A stretch of 53,685 nt of DNA from Paracoccus thiocyanatus (GTDB lineage: Bacteria; Pseudomonadota; Alphaproteobacteria; Rhodobacterales; Rhodobacteraceae), in contig NZ_FTMK01000020.1 of the NCBI RefSeq assembly GCF_900156255.1, forward strand, positions 1-53,685, read 5' to 3'. The translations under genes and the position numbers were made by a program. Positions 1 to 8,130 of this stretch are shown here, piece after piece. Under the pieces are notes generated by a model. That model saw only the letters and a list, made by a program, of their open reading frames with translations, ran no database searches and was not told the origin of the DNA. How positions within the stretch are numbered: position 1 is the first letter of the stretch; the number at the start of each line of letters is the position of its first letter.

Positions 1-94
1 GGAGGCTACACCGCATCGGGCCAGCTACCCGTGCTGACCAAGCGGGGTCATTATTGGGCGCCGAAAGGGGGTCAAAGTTGCGTGCCGATTGACA
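1..94. mobile_element. right end of an IS21-like insertion sequence (partial)
   Basis: Two imperfect 21-bp direct repeats begin GGGGTCA and end GCCGA (44-64 and 68-88). The second runs into GATTGACA, so the inverted end would read TGTCAATCGGCACGC. Tandem internal repeats just inside a TG...CA terminus are typical of IS21-family (istA/istB) ends. trbI coding sequence starts immediately afterwards at 95, which fixes the boundary. No istB domain is recognisable in the few codons left of it, so the family call is an inference. Confidence 0.5.
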
Positions 95-508
95 ACGCGG
101 ATCATCGGCCAGTATGATGACGGCGTGACCTTCGGCCAGCGCAGGGTGCTCTTGGTGTGGAATCGCCTGATTCTGCCGGGCGGCGGTTCCATTGTCCTTG
201 AGCGCCTGCCGGGCGCGGACGCCAGCGGCTACGCCGGCCTTGAGGATGGTGTCGATTATCATTGGTGGGATCTGATGAAGGCCGCAGGGCTGTCCACGCT
301 GCTCGCGGTCGGCACGGAGCTGGCGACGAGCGACGAGAACCGGCTTATCCGCGCCATCCGCGACGGCGCGCAGGATACCGTCAATCAGGCGGGCCAGCAG
401 ATCGTCCAGCGCCAGTTGCAGGTTGCCCCGACGCTCACGATCCGGCCGGGCTTCCCGGTCAGGATCATCGTCACCCGCGACCTCGTATTTAAGCCGACAG
501 GAGGTTGA
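95..508 (+). pseudogene. trbI: conjugal transfer protein TrbI, C-terminal fragment
   Basis: This is the last ~137 residues of TrbI, the VirB10-like scaffold that spans the inner and outer membranes in the trb type IV secretion system. The hallmark string IGQYDDGVTFGQ is followed by RVLLVWNRL, VLERLPGADASGYAGLED and the terminal TIRPGFPVRIIVTRDL. Full-length TrbI is roughly 400-470 residues, so the cytoplasmic tail, membrane helix and most of the periplasmic part are missing. A TTG at 89 lies inside the IS end and would give a nominal 139-residue ORF, but homology starts only at the TRIIGQYD segment. The gene appears cut by IS insertion; the 5' part may lie outside the window. The next gene follows after a GGAGG ribosome site. 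Confidence 0.82.
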
Positions 509-510
509 CC

Positions 511-657
511 ATGACCAAGTTGAAACTCGGCCCGCTCCCCGACGACAAGCCCGTCAAGATCACCGTGGAACTGCCCGCACCGCTTCACCGCGATCTTGTT
601 GCCTATGCCGAGGTGCTGGCCCGCGAAACGAGCCAGCCCGCCGCCGAAGCTCGATGA
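511..657 (+). pseudogene. DUF2274 protein, truncated
   Basis: A small ORF starting MTKLKLGPLPDDKPVK, the standard opening of the DUF2274 proteins encoded directly after trbI. The start is supported by GGAGG at 500-504. The reading frame stops after 48 residues (QPAAEAR*), whereas family members are about 70-80 residues, so the C-terminal third is lost. The following bases do not resume the family in another frame that I can recognise, which points to a rearrangement junction near 650. Function in conjugation is unknown. Together with trbI it marks the 3' end of a trb operon. Confidence 0.65.
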
Positions 658-964
658 CATCACGTTGCCTGACCACGTCTTCCGTCATGCTGGCACCCTG
701 CCATGCCTAGGAACGTCGAGGCCGGCGCTGCGGCTACCATAAACGGCCAAACCAGTCATCAAAACGCCGTCCGGAACTCAAGGCCGAAGATGCCGTCCCT
801 CATAAGCCATGGCGGCAAAGATTGCGTCATTGCGCTGATATCGGACATAAGCCCCGAGCGTGGTTCCAAAAGGTCGTCCTCGAAGTCGCTTACATGGCGG
901 GCCACCCCAGACACCTTCATGCCGAACGCACCGGCCGCGAACATGGGCATAAAAAACCTCAAGC
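658..964. other. junction region between trb remnant and exporter operon
   Basis: About 300 bases between the truncated conjugation genes and the leftward exporter operon. Nothing on the + strand has recognisable family features. On the - strand there is one small ORF (759-968), listed separately. Confidence 0.4.
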
Positions 965-968
965 TCAC
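759..968 (-). CDS. small hypothetical protein coupled to the ABC permease
   Basis: A 69-residue ORF whose GTG start overlaps the TGA of the upstream permease gene (GTGA at 965-968), the arrangement of a translationally coupled last operon gene. The N-terminus is hydrophobic (FFMPMFAAGAFGM); the rest is polar. I recognise no family. It could be the tail of the exporter operon, or random coding potential at the junction with the trb remnant. No independent ribosome binding site is evident. Confidence 0.25.
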   Translation of the reverse strand: MSLRFFMPMFAAGAFGMKVSGVARHVSDFEDDLLEPRSGLMSDISAMTQSLPPWLMRDGIFGLEFRTAF

Positions 969-2089
969 CCCGTCACGTTCATTGAGCGGCGAAACAGCAC
1001 CAGACTGGCCGCGAAGAAGGCGGCGCCGAGACTGATCATCAGCGCAAGCTGCATCCAGACCGCCGCCAATCCGGCACCACGGAAGGCAACCGCCTTAGCG
1101 AAGGCGAGGAAGTGGCGCGAAGGCAGCAGCATGGTCAGGCGCCGCACGGCGTCGGGCTGGCTCTCGATGGCGCTGAAGCCGCCTGACAGCATGATGATGG
1201 GGATGATGGTCATCACGATCAGGAGCGCAAACTGCGCCATGGAACGCGCCAGCGTGCCAAGCAGCATTCCGATCGCCGCCGCTGCCCACAGATAGACCGC
1301 CGCCCCCATGACCAGAAGTGGCATCGACCCCGCCACCGGCACGCCGAGGATGCCCTGCACCACCACCAGCAGCGAGCCGACAAAGGCCACCAATACGATA
1401 AGCATAACCGCCAGCACCTTGGACAGTGCCACCTCGACCGGCGAGAGCGGCATCACCATCAGATGCTCGATGGTGCCGTGCTCACGCTCGCGTAGCATTG
1501 CGGCGCCGGTCAGAACGATGGTCAGCAACGACAGCTGATTGAGCAGCGATGAAAGCGTCTTGAACCAGACCGGATTGCCGTTTGGGTTGAAGGCGCGGCG
1601 CAGTTCAAGATCCAGATCAGGTACGGGCGCGTCGGATCGGCCGGTCAGAAAGACGCGCGATTCGTCAGCTACGATATTGCGAAGGTAATCGCTGCCAAGC
1701 TGCGCCTGCGAGACGGCGGTTGCGTCCGCCAGCAACTGCGCCACCGGCGCGCGGCCAGCGATGGCGTCAGAACCGAAATCGGGCGGGAAATTCAGCGTGA
1801 ACATCACGTCGCCCCGGTCCATCGCCGCCGCCGCCTGATTGGCGGTCATGTAGAGGGGGGGCTGGAACCAGGGCGGCATCAGGGCACTGGCAATCTGGCG
1901 GCTGAGTGGCGAGTTATCCTCGTCAACAATGGCAATGGAGGCATTGTGCACGGTGTCGCCCGCGCCACGCGCCTCCATCATCACAGCGAAAAAGAACGAC
2001 CACAGGATCAGCCCCACCATGACCGGATCGCCGAGAGTGCTCTTGATCTCTTTGCCGATTAGCCAGAAGATGTTGAGGATGGCGCGCAT
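965..2089 (-). CDS. ABC-2 type transporter permease (YhhJ-like)
   Basis: A 374-residue inner-membrane permease of the ABC-2 family. It has one N-terminal helix (GLILWSFFFAVMM), a large periplasmic loop, and a C-terminal bundle of about five helices with the conserved stretch LREREHGTIEHLMVMPLSPVEV. I chose the ATG at 2089 (MRAILNIFWLIGKE) over a longer in-frame opening that lies inside the upstream gene. It begins 1 bp after the stop of the ATPase-permease fusion gene. Order hlyD - ATPase/permease fusion - permease matches the E. coli yhiI-rbbA-yhhJ cassette, so it is probably the second membrane half of one exporter. Substrate unknown. Confidence 0.88.
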   Translation of the reverse strand: MRAILNIFWLIGKEIKSTLGDPVMVGLILWSFFFAVMMEARGAGDTVHNASIAIVDEDNSPLSRQIASALMPPWFQPPLYMTANQAAAAMDRGDVMFTLNFPPDFGSDAIAGRAPVAQLLADATAVSQAQLGSDYLRNIVADESRVFLTGRSDAPVPDLDLELRRAFNPNGNPVWFKTLSSLLNQLSLLTIVLTGAAMLREREHGTIEHLMVMPLSPVEVALSKVLAVMLIVLVAFVGSLLVVVQGILGVPVAGSMPLLVMGAAVYLWAAAAIGMLLGTLARSMAQFALLIVMTIIPIIMLSGGFSAIESQPDAVRRLTMLLPSRHFLAFAKAVAFRGAGLAAVWMQLALMISLGAAFFAASLVLFRRSMNVTG

Positions 2090-2090
2090 C

Positions 2091-4820
2091 TTACCGCTCC
2101 TGTTTGCGCAGCAACAGGATGGCGATGGCGGTGAACGCTGGTCCGAACAGCGCCAGTCGCCACAGCGCATCGCCCAGGTCGGCAAGGCCCATACCCTTGG
2201 TGAAGCTGCCGACACTGACCATCATGTACCATGTGGTCGGCCATAGGTAACCAATGGTCTGTGCCGGCCCTTCAAGCGAAGAGACTGGCACCATCATGCC
2301 GGAGAACTGCATCGTTGGCATGACCGACAGAACTGCGGCAGCGAAGGCTGCCGTCACCTGTGTGGCCGCGATCATCGAGATCATCAGTCCCCAGCCGGTC
2401 GCCGCCAGCGCATAGACCAGCGTGGCCAGGACCAGCACCATTGGACTGCCTTTCAGCGGCACCCCCAGCACCACCACCACGAGCACAGTCAGAATGGCAA
2501 AGTTCATCAGCGTGATACCGACATAGACCAGTTGCTTGCCGATCAGGAACTCGGCCCTCCCGGTCGGCGTGACATAGAAATTGGTGATGGTGCCGATTTC
2601 CTTTTCCCGTGCCACGCTGACCGCCATCAGGATCGCCGGAAACAGCAAGAGCAGCATCGGTGGGATGGTCGGGCCGATGGCCGGCAAGCTCTCCATCGCC
2701 GAATTGTAGCGAAAGCGCGGCTCCATCTGCACGGCTGGCGTCACCAAGGCCGGGCCTGTCGGCAAGGTCGCTGCTGCCATCTGGTTGGCGCCGGTCACAT
2801 AGCTTTCCACGGTGCCCGCGCGACTGGTGTCGGTGCCGTCGATGGTGGCGGCAATGCTGGTCCCATGGCCTGCGCGCAGGTCGGCACCGAAATCCGGTGG
2901 AATCTCGACCGCCAGTGTCAGCTCGCCGCTGGCAAGGCGCTCGCGCAGCGCGTCCACGTCGTGCAGATCGGCATGGCGGATGAACCAGCCCGAATCCTCG
3001 AAGGCTGACAGCCAGGCGCGACTTTCCGGGCTGCGGTCATGGTCCAGCACCGCGAAGGGGATGTTGCGCACGTCCTGCGAGATGCCGAAGGACATGATCA
3101 ACAGCAGCACCGCCGAGCCGAGGAAGGCAAAGACCAGCCGCACCGGGTCGCGTCGCACCTGCATTGCCTCGCGCGCGGTATAGGCCAGCATCCGGCTGAG
3201 GCTGAAGCCGGTGGCATCGACAGGCGGGGCCGGCTCGCTTGCCAGCCCCTCGGCCACCGGCGCCTCGGGCGGGATGGCAGCGGAAATATAGTGGATGAAG
3301 GCCTGTTCCAGATCGGCTGTGCCGCTTTGTGCGACGATGCCCTGCGGCGTGTCAGTGATGAGGACACGGCCGGCATGCATCAGCGACATGCGGTCACAAC
3401 GCAGCGCCTCATCCATGAAATGGGTCGAAATGAAAATCGTCACCCGATCCTTGCGCGACAGCTCCATCAGCAATTGCCAGAAATCATCGCGGGCCTGCGG
3501 ATCCACGCCCGAGGTCGGCTCGTCCAGGATCAGGATTTCCGGCGAATGGATGACGGCAACCGCCAGCGACAGCCGTTGCCGCAAGCCCAGCGGCAAGCCG
3601 CCCGCAGGCTGGTCAAGGTAATCCGTCAGACCGAAGCGGGCGACCAGATCATCAATGCGGGTGCGCGCCAGTTCGCGGGGCAGATGGAACAGTCGCGCGT
3701 GCAGGACCAGGTTCTCGTGCACGCTGAGTTCGCCATAAAGCGAAAACGCCTGTGTCATGAAACCGACGCGGGCGCGGGCATCCATGCCCTGCTCGGCGAT
3801 GGGGCGGCCGAAGATCCAGGCCTCGCCCTCGCTGGGTGGCAAGAGGCCGGTCAGCATCTTCATGGTCGTGGTCTTGCCGCAGCCGTTCGAGCCGAGAAAG
3901 CCGAAAATCTCGCCGCGTGGAATGTCGAAGCTGACGTTGTCGACAGCGGTGAAATCGCCGAAACGTCGGGTCAGGCCCCGCGCCTTGATAGCGATGTCTC
4001 CATCCGGTGAGGGAGAGGGTGTCGCGGGCGAGATCACCGGCGTATCTGCTGCGCCGTCATCCGGCCCGCCCGTGCGCCGCAGCAGGCTGACATAGGCATC
4101 CCCAACCGATACGGTGCCGGTCCGCCCCATCAGCGCCTGTGGCGAGCCTTCTGCCAGAACATGACCGTCGTTCATCGCCACCAGGTGATCGAAAAGCGCC
4201 GCTTCCTCCATATAGGCGGTCGAGACCAGCACGCTCATTTGCGGACGGTCCCTGCGAATGGCTTCGATCAGATCCCAGAACTGGCGGCGCGACAGCGGAT
4301 CGACGCCGGTTGTCGGCTCGTCCAGCAACAGGAAGTCCGGGTCATGGATCAGCGCCGCGCAAAGCCCTGTCTTCTGCTTCATCCCCCCTGAGAGTTTGCC
4401 GGCGGGTCGCTCGAGAAAAGGAAACAGCCCGGTCGCCCGCGTCAGGCGCGCGATCCTTGCCGACCGATCGGCCCGGCCGAGGCCGAACAGCTTGCCGAAG
4501 AACTCCAGATTCTCGCGCACCGAAAGATCGTGGTAGAGGTTCTTGCCCAAGCCCTGCGGCATGAAGGCCAATCGGTTGCCGACCGCGTTGCGGTGGCGCG
4601 CGCTGCCCATGGCGCCACCAAGGCAGGTGATGCCGCCCTCCTGAAGGCGCTTGGCGCCAGCAACGAGCCCCATCAGCGTCGATTTGCCGACCCCGTCGGG
4701 GCCGATCAGCCCGACCATCCGCCCGGCGGGCAGGTCAAGCGAGACATCCGCAAGCGCCAGCACCTTGCCATAGCGATGCGTAACACCCTCCAGCCGGGCG
4801 ACGGGTTCGGGCGTTGTCAT
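2091..4820 (-). CDS. rbbA: ABC transporter, two ATPase domains fused to a permease (RbbA-like)
   Basis: A 909-residue fusion. ABC domain 1 has Walker A GPDGVGKST (about 40-48), signature LSGGMKQ and Walker B LLLDEPTTGVDP. ABC domain 2 has Walker A GSNGCGKTT, a degenerate signature LPLGLRQR and LILDEPTSGVDP. The C-terminal ~350 residues form an ABC-2 membrane domain with a periplasmic loop and several helices. This is the architecture of E. coli RbbA/YhiH, first described as a ribosome-associated ATPase and now usually seen as the motor of an HlyD-dependent exporter. It overlaps the hlyD gene by ATGA (4817-4820). The second signature motif (PLGLRQ rather than SGGxxQ) may mean unequal ATP sites. 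Confidence 0.92.
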   Translation of the reverse strand: MTTPEPVARLEGVTHRYGKVLALADVSLDLPAGRMVGLIGPDGVGKSTLMGLVAGAKRLQEGGITCLGGAMGSARHRNAVGNRLAFMPQGLGKNLYHDLSVRENLEFFGKLFGLGRADRSARIARLTRATGLFPFLERPAGKLSGGMKQKTGLCAALIHDPDFLLLDEPTTGVDPLSRRQFWDLIEAIRRDRPQMSVLVSTAYMEEAALFDHLVAMNDGHVLAEGSPQALMGRTGTVSVGDAYVSLLRRTGGPDDGAADTPVISPATPSPSPDGDIAIKARGLTRRFGDFTAVDNVSFDIPRGEIFGFLGSNGCGKTTTMKMLTGLLPPSEGEAWIFGRPIAEQGMDARARVGFMTQAFSLYGELSVHENLVLHARLFHLPRELARTRIDDLVARFGLTDYLDQPAGGLPLGLRQRLSLAVAVIHSPEILILDEPTSGVDPQARDDFWQLLMELSRKDRVTIFISTHFMDEALRCDRMSLMHAGRVLITDTPQGIVAQSGTADLEQAFIHYISAAIPPEAPVAEGLASEPAPPVDATGFSLSRMLAYTAREAMQVRRDPVRLVFAFLGSAVLLLIMSFGISQDVRNIPFAVLDHDRSPESRAWLSAFEDSGWFIRHADLHDVDALRERLASGELTLAVEIPPDFGADLRAGHGTSIAATIDGTDTSRAGTVESYVTGANQMAAATLPTGPALVTPAVQMEPRFRYNSAMESLPAIGPTIPPMLLLLFPAILMAVSVAREKEIGTITNFYVTPTGRAEFLIGKQLVYVGITLMNFAILTVLVVVVLGVPLKGSPMVLVLATLVYALAATGWGLMISMIAATQVTAAFAAAVLSVMPTMQFSGMMVPVSSLEGPAQTIGYLWPTTWYMMVSVGSFTKGMGLADLGDALWRLALFGPAFTAIAILLLRKQER

Positions 4821-5845
4821 GGCGTGTCTGCGCCGGCTGTCGCGGGCAGGTCGATCAACGGTGGCGTCAGGCCGACGGGCCAGCTTGGCAGGTGGCCATC
4901 CGGATCGGCCAACCGCACCCAGACCACGCCGCGCACGCCGGTCTTGACCTGATCTGCGCGCGCCTCGACCAGTTCAGGCGGCACCCGCACCCGGATACGA
5001 AACATCAGGTTTTCGCGCTCGGTCAGGGTCTCGACCTGTTTGGGGGTGAACTGGGCCTGCGGCGAGACGAACATCACCTGCGCCGGCATCGCGCGATCAG
5101 GCATGATGTCGGCCACGATCCGCGCCTCGTCACCGATTACCACCCTTGGTGCGTCAGCAGCGGGCAGGAAAAATTCCATATAGACATCTTCGAGACTGGC
5201 CAGCGTCAGGATATTGCCGCCGGCGCCGATGATCTCGCCCGGCTGGGCCAGCCGGTAAAGCACCCGTCCCGCTCCCTCAGCATGCAGCGTGGCATCTGCG
5301 ATCCTGGCCGCGATCTCGTCGCGGGCTGCGGCCTCGGCATCGACACTGCGTTCCCGTGAACGAAGCGTTGCATGGGCCGCCGCAAGTCCGGCTTCGGCGA
5401 CACTGACCTCGGTGCGCTTGATGTCCAGATTGGCTTGCGAGGTAATATCGCGGCTGGCCAACCGCTCGGTGCGGGTCGCCTCGCTCTCTGCCAGCGCCAG
5501 CCGCGCCTCGGCCTCGTCCACTTGAGCTGAGGCTACCCCGACGGCGGCATGGGCGCTCTCCACGGCTGCCTCGGCGCGGGCCAGTTGTGCGCGCAGTTCT
5601 GCCGTATCCATCACCACCAGCACGTCGCCTTTGCTGACCCGGTCTCCCTCGCGCACGCGGATTTCCGCGATGCGCCCCGCCAGTCGCGGCGAAATGTCGA
5701 TCAGATCGGCCTCGATGCGGCCGTTGCCGCGCGAAAATCCATCCGGTGGCAGGTCGGAGGGTTTCAACAGCACCGTCCAAGCGCCAAAGCCCATCAGCCC
5801 GGCCAGCGCAATGGCGAGGATGATCATGGAAACACGGCGGGTCAT
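4817..5845 (-). CDS. HlyD/YhiI-family membrane fusion protein
   Basis: A 342-residue periplasmic adaptor. Residues 7-24 form a single signal-anchor helix. Next come a biotinyl-lipoyl half (GRIEADLIDISPRLAGRI), a long alpha-helical hairpin rich in Ala/Glu (about 85-190), the second lipoyl half and a beta-barrel region. It joins inner-membrane ABC components to an outer-membrane channel; no outer-membrane protein gene lies in this operon, so a TolC-like partner must be encoded elsewhere. Its start overlaps the tetR stop (5842-5845) and its stop overlaps the ATPase start, so the operon is tightly coupled. Confidence 0.9.
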   Translation of the reverse strand: MTRRVSMIILAIALAGLMGFGAWTVLLKPSDLPPDGFSRGNGRIEADLIDISPRLAGRIAEIRVREGDRVSKGDVLVVMDTAELRAQLARAEAAVESAHAAVGVASAQVDEAEARLALAESEATRTERLASRDITSQANLDIKRTEVSVAEAGLAAAHATLRSRERSVDAEAAARDEIAARIADATLHAEGAGRVLYRLAQPGEIIGAGGNILTLASLEDVYMEFFLPAADAPRVVIGDEARIVADIMPDRAMPAQVMFVSPQAQFTPKQVETLTERENLMFRIRVRVPPELVEARADQVKTGVRGVVWVRLADPDGHLPSWPVGLTPPLIDLPATAGADTP

Positions 5846-6489
5846 GATGTGACCTCGTTGCAGTCGTCGGCGTTACCGGTCGGTGGGTTGGCGCTACCCA
5901 GGACGCCCGTGCGATAGATTACGAAAACTCGCAACGCATCGGCGCGCATCCGGGTCACGTCGCCATGCAACAAAAGCTGCACGACAAGACCCTGGATCAT
6001 GCCCAAATAAAGCGTGGCTGCGGCCTCGATATCCAGCTCCCGGCTCAGCGCGCCTTCTGCCACGCCCGCCGACAGGATGCGGTGCAGCCGCGTGGCGTAG
6101 TTTTCAAGCAGCACGCGCGCCATCCGCTTCGCCGCCGTATCACTGTTGCGCTGAAGCTGACCGAAGATCATCCGCGGCACACCGGGATGTTCGGCGATGA
6201 AGTCGACATGGCCCAGAAACATTGCCTCGAGGGCGGCCATGGGTTCGGCCTGCGCGCCCGCCAGCCGATCGATGCGCGCCAGCAGCCGGTCGGCCACCCA
6301 CTCCATCGTCCCCAGCCAGAGCGCTTCCTTGTTCGGGAAGTGCTTGAACAGCGCCCCCTGCGTCATGCGCATATGTGCGGCAACCTCGGTGGTGGTGATG
6401 GTTTCCGGATTGGCGTGCGCTGCCAGTTCCACGACCGCCTCGACCGCCTCGGCGCGGCGCTGCTCGGCGGGCAGATATTTTGCACGCAT
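5842..6489 (-). CDS. TetR/AcrR-family transcriptional regulator
   Basis: A 215-residue regulator with an N-terminal helix-turn-helix at about 31-50 (ITTTEVAAHMRMTQGALFKHF) and a helical ligand-binding C-terminal domain. The ATG at 6489 (MRAKYLPAEQRR) is preferred over one 45 bases upstream because it has a GAGG-type ribosome site and matches the usual distance to the HTH. As first gene of a four-gene operon it probably represses its own exporter and responds to the exported compound. The AT-rich 150 bases upstream are the likely promoter/operator. Confidence 0.88.
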   Translation of the reverse strand: MRAKYLPAEQRRAEAVEAVVELAAHANPETITTTEVAAHMRMTQGALFKHFPNKEALWLGTMEWVADRLLARIDRLAGAQAEPMAALEAMFLGHVDFIAEHPGVPRMIFGQLQRNSDTAAKRMARVLLENYATRLHRILSAGVAEGALSRELDIEAAATLYLGMIQGLVVQLLLHGDVTRMRADALRVFVIYRTGVLGSANPPTGNADDCNEVTS

Positions 6490-6617
6490 GATATGCCCTC
6501 GGATAAGCGTGTTTGATGAAAAGTATGTGTTCACTTCCTATGAGTTTGTAGATGACTCGTCAATGGGAAAATCTGGTGAAATAACCATTCGCCATCCAGG
6601 ATTCGCATGATAAATGA

Positions 6618-6627
6618 ATAGAAGTAA
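6618..6627 (-). promoter_or_regulatory. TTACTTCTAT motif, copy 1
   Basis: TTACTTCTAT on the - strand, about 130 bases upstream of the leftward tetR gene and inside the divergent intergenic region. Identical copies precede phaC (9924-9933) and the esterase gene (11164-11173), always in the same orientation relative to a leftward gene. Role inferred only from recurrence. Confidence 0.35.
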
Positions 6628-6661
6628 TTGATCGCTTGATTCTTGAATGTGGAGATGCGCG

Positions 6662-7069
6662 ATGCCGGCGAGAGTCAAATTCGAGGGTGGGGATCAATCG
6701 GAGACCTCACAATGTTACGTCACACCAAATGCCCTCATCCTCATCGCCGCTTTAAGCCTGACGGTTGTGGCACACCCCGCGCAGGCCGAGGTCATGAGTG
6801 CCGCCGAGATTGCGGAGCAGATCGTCGATAAGGATCTGGTCGCGCGGCGCATGGGGGCCAGGGTCCATTTGCGCTATGATGTCAGCGGCACAGTCACGAT
6901 CCGCGCCCCATTCTTTTCCGGAACGGGTAGTTGGGAGCGCGATGGCGATCGGCTGTGCATGACCGTGAGGGGCGGGCCAAATCCCGGAACCTCATGCCAT
7001 AGCTTTGAGAACCTCGGTGGTGGGCGGTTTCGCAACTCTGACGGCATGGTGTTGCAGTTGAACAACTGA
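6662..7069 (+). CDS. small secreted protein, uncertain start / possible frameshift
   Basis: A ~135-residue ORF. Its hydrophobic segment (ALILIAALSLTVVAHPAQA) is a signal peptide core but is preceded by an odd polar N-terminus. In another frame, an ATG at 6712 with a good GGAG site (6700-6703) encodes MLRHTK; removing the single T at 6730 would join this to the signal peptide. So either the start is 6662 (or 6647) or the gene carries a one-base insertion. The mature part (ERDGDRLCMTVRGG..GTSCHSFENLGGG) has two cysteines and the Trp-rich beta pattern of DUF995-like periplasmic proteins. No function known. Confidence 0.55.
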   Translation: MPARVKFEGGDQSETSQCYVTPNALILIAALSLTVVAHPAQAEVMSAAEIAEQIVDKDLVARRMGARVHLRYDVSGTVTIRAPFFSGTGSWERDGDRLCMTVRGGPNPGTSCHSFENLGGGRFRNSDGMVLQLNN

Positions 7070-7119
7070 ACCCACGTTTCGGACGACAGGAAGAACCAAC
7101 GGCCAGCAGGATATAAAGT

Positions 7120-7506
7120 ATGATACGCAACTGGATATTCGGCGGTCTCGCCATCGTCTTCGGGTTAGCTACTGTTGCAGAAGGCGGCAGCGTTCTGCTT
7201 GGTAGCAGATCTGCAACCGCAGCAACCGGCAATTTTGTACCGCTCGTGCTGTAGGTTAATTTCTTGTCTGGTTTTTTCTATGATCTAGCCGGGACGGGCA
7301 TAGTTATGGCCCGGCCTAGTGGGTTGTTTCTTGCTCGTGGACTGGCTGTAGTGCTGCTGGTGCTGTTTGGCTATTTCATTTTCTACGTCCTGCTGGGCGG
7401 TGCATGGGAGACGCGAACACTGGGCGCAATGATCCTGCGCCTGAGTTTCTGGGCCGCCGTCGCCTTGCTGGTCAAACCGCGGTCGAAAGCTGCTCGAACA
7501 GCCTGA
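7120..7506 (+). pseudogene. small membrane protein gene interrupted by an in-frame TAG
   Basis: One reading frame runs from the ATG at 7120 (CAGGA ribosome site upstream) to 7506 with a single TAG at 7252-7254. The halves read MIRNWIFGGLAIVFGL..FVPLVL and VNFLSGFFYDLAG..GGAWETRTLGAMILR. The whole aligns with the intact 126-residue protein encoded at 25667-26047, which has PFVLWFNFVAG where this gene has PLVL-stop-VNFLSG. The stop therefore replaces a conserved Trp, a single TGG to TAG change. The protein would have about four membrane helices. It is most simply a nonsense pseudogene; amber readthrough is the alternative. Confidence 0.7.
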
Positions 7507-7687
7507 CCCTGCGGAAATCGACATCGACAACATGCTGGATGGAGCGTCTCAGCCTGCTGATCAAGCTGCACTTCATGAGCGGCGCTCTGTCATTGATTTG
7601 CAATCCTCATGGCCTGCATCATGGACCACCTGAGATGCGCATAGGACCGAGTCATACCCCCGGCCGTCGGACTGCCAACATTACAAC
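7507..7687. other. intergenic region, nothing recognised
   Basis: About 180 bases between the broken membrane gene and the convergent phasin-like gene. I see no gene and no clear terminator hairpin. Confidence 0.4.
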
Positions 7688-8047
7688 TCAGGAACCCGGC
7701 AACGCGCGTTGCACGACCGCAGCTTGCCATTCCTGGATCGCCTTTTGCAGGCCTTGAGCATAGGCAGTCTGCGCCGCAACCAGTGGTGCCCCCATGGCCA
7801 GGACCCCGCTCATGCTGGCTCCAGCCAACTGCATGAAAATATCTGTCGGCAAGCTGAAGGAAGTTTCGGGTTCGCATTGCTGCGAGACTCGGCCGACCTC
7901 TGCCCTGGTCTTTGCGATGACATCCTCGTGATAGCGGCATGCGGCCTCAAGCCCGCGATGGCGGAAATCTTGTGACAGGTTCAGAATACGAAGCATCAGC
8001 TCTAAATTTGCCTTATTCAGGTTAAGAGGGTGCATATCGATCTCCAT
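7688..8047 (-). CDS. phasin-like protein downstream of phaC
   Basis: A 119-residue largely helical protein (MEIDMHPLNLNKANLELMLRILNLSQDFRHRGLEA). The start at 8047 is fixed by a strong AAGGAGT site six bases upstream; longer in-frame extensions run into phaC. It lies 83 bp downstream of phaC on the same strand. Amphipathic helices plus a Gly/Ala-rich segment (ASMSGVLAMGAPLVAAQ) fit a phasin or PHA-granule-associated protein, which coats polyester granules. The family is inferred from context and helicity, not from a diagnostic motif. Confidence 0.6.
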   Translation of the reverse strand: MEIDMHPLNLNKANLELMLRILNLSQDFRHRGLEAACRYHEDVIAKTRAEVGRVSQQCEPETSFSLPTDIFMQLAGASMSGVLAMGAPLVAAQTAYAQGLQKAIQEWQAAVVQRALPGS

Positions 8048-8130
8048 TGCAGACTCCTTACGGTGGGATAGGGGCTTTGCCTGTTGCCTGACGCCCGCTT
8101 TGATCTGTCGCTTTTCCTGAACCACTGCGA

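Noticed and set aside
703..1035. 110-residue + strand ORF near the trb remnant
   Set aside because: Overlaps the permease gene on the other strand, Arg/Ser-rich, no ribosome site or family.
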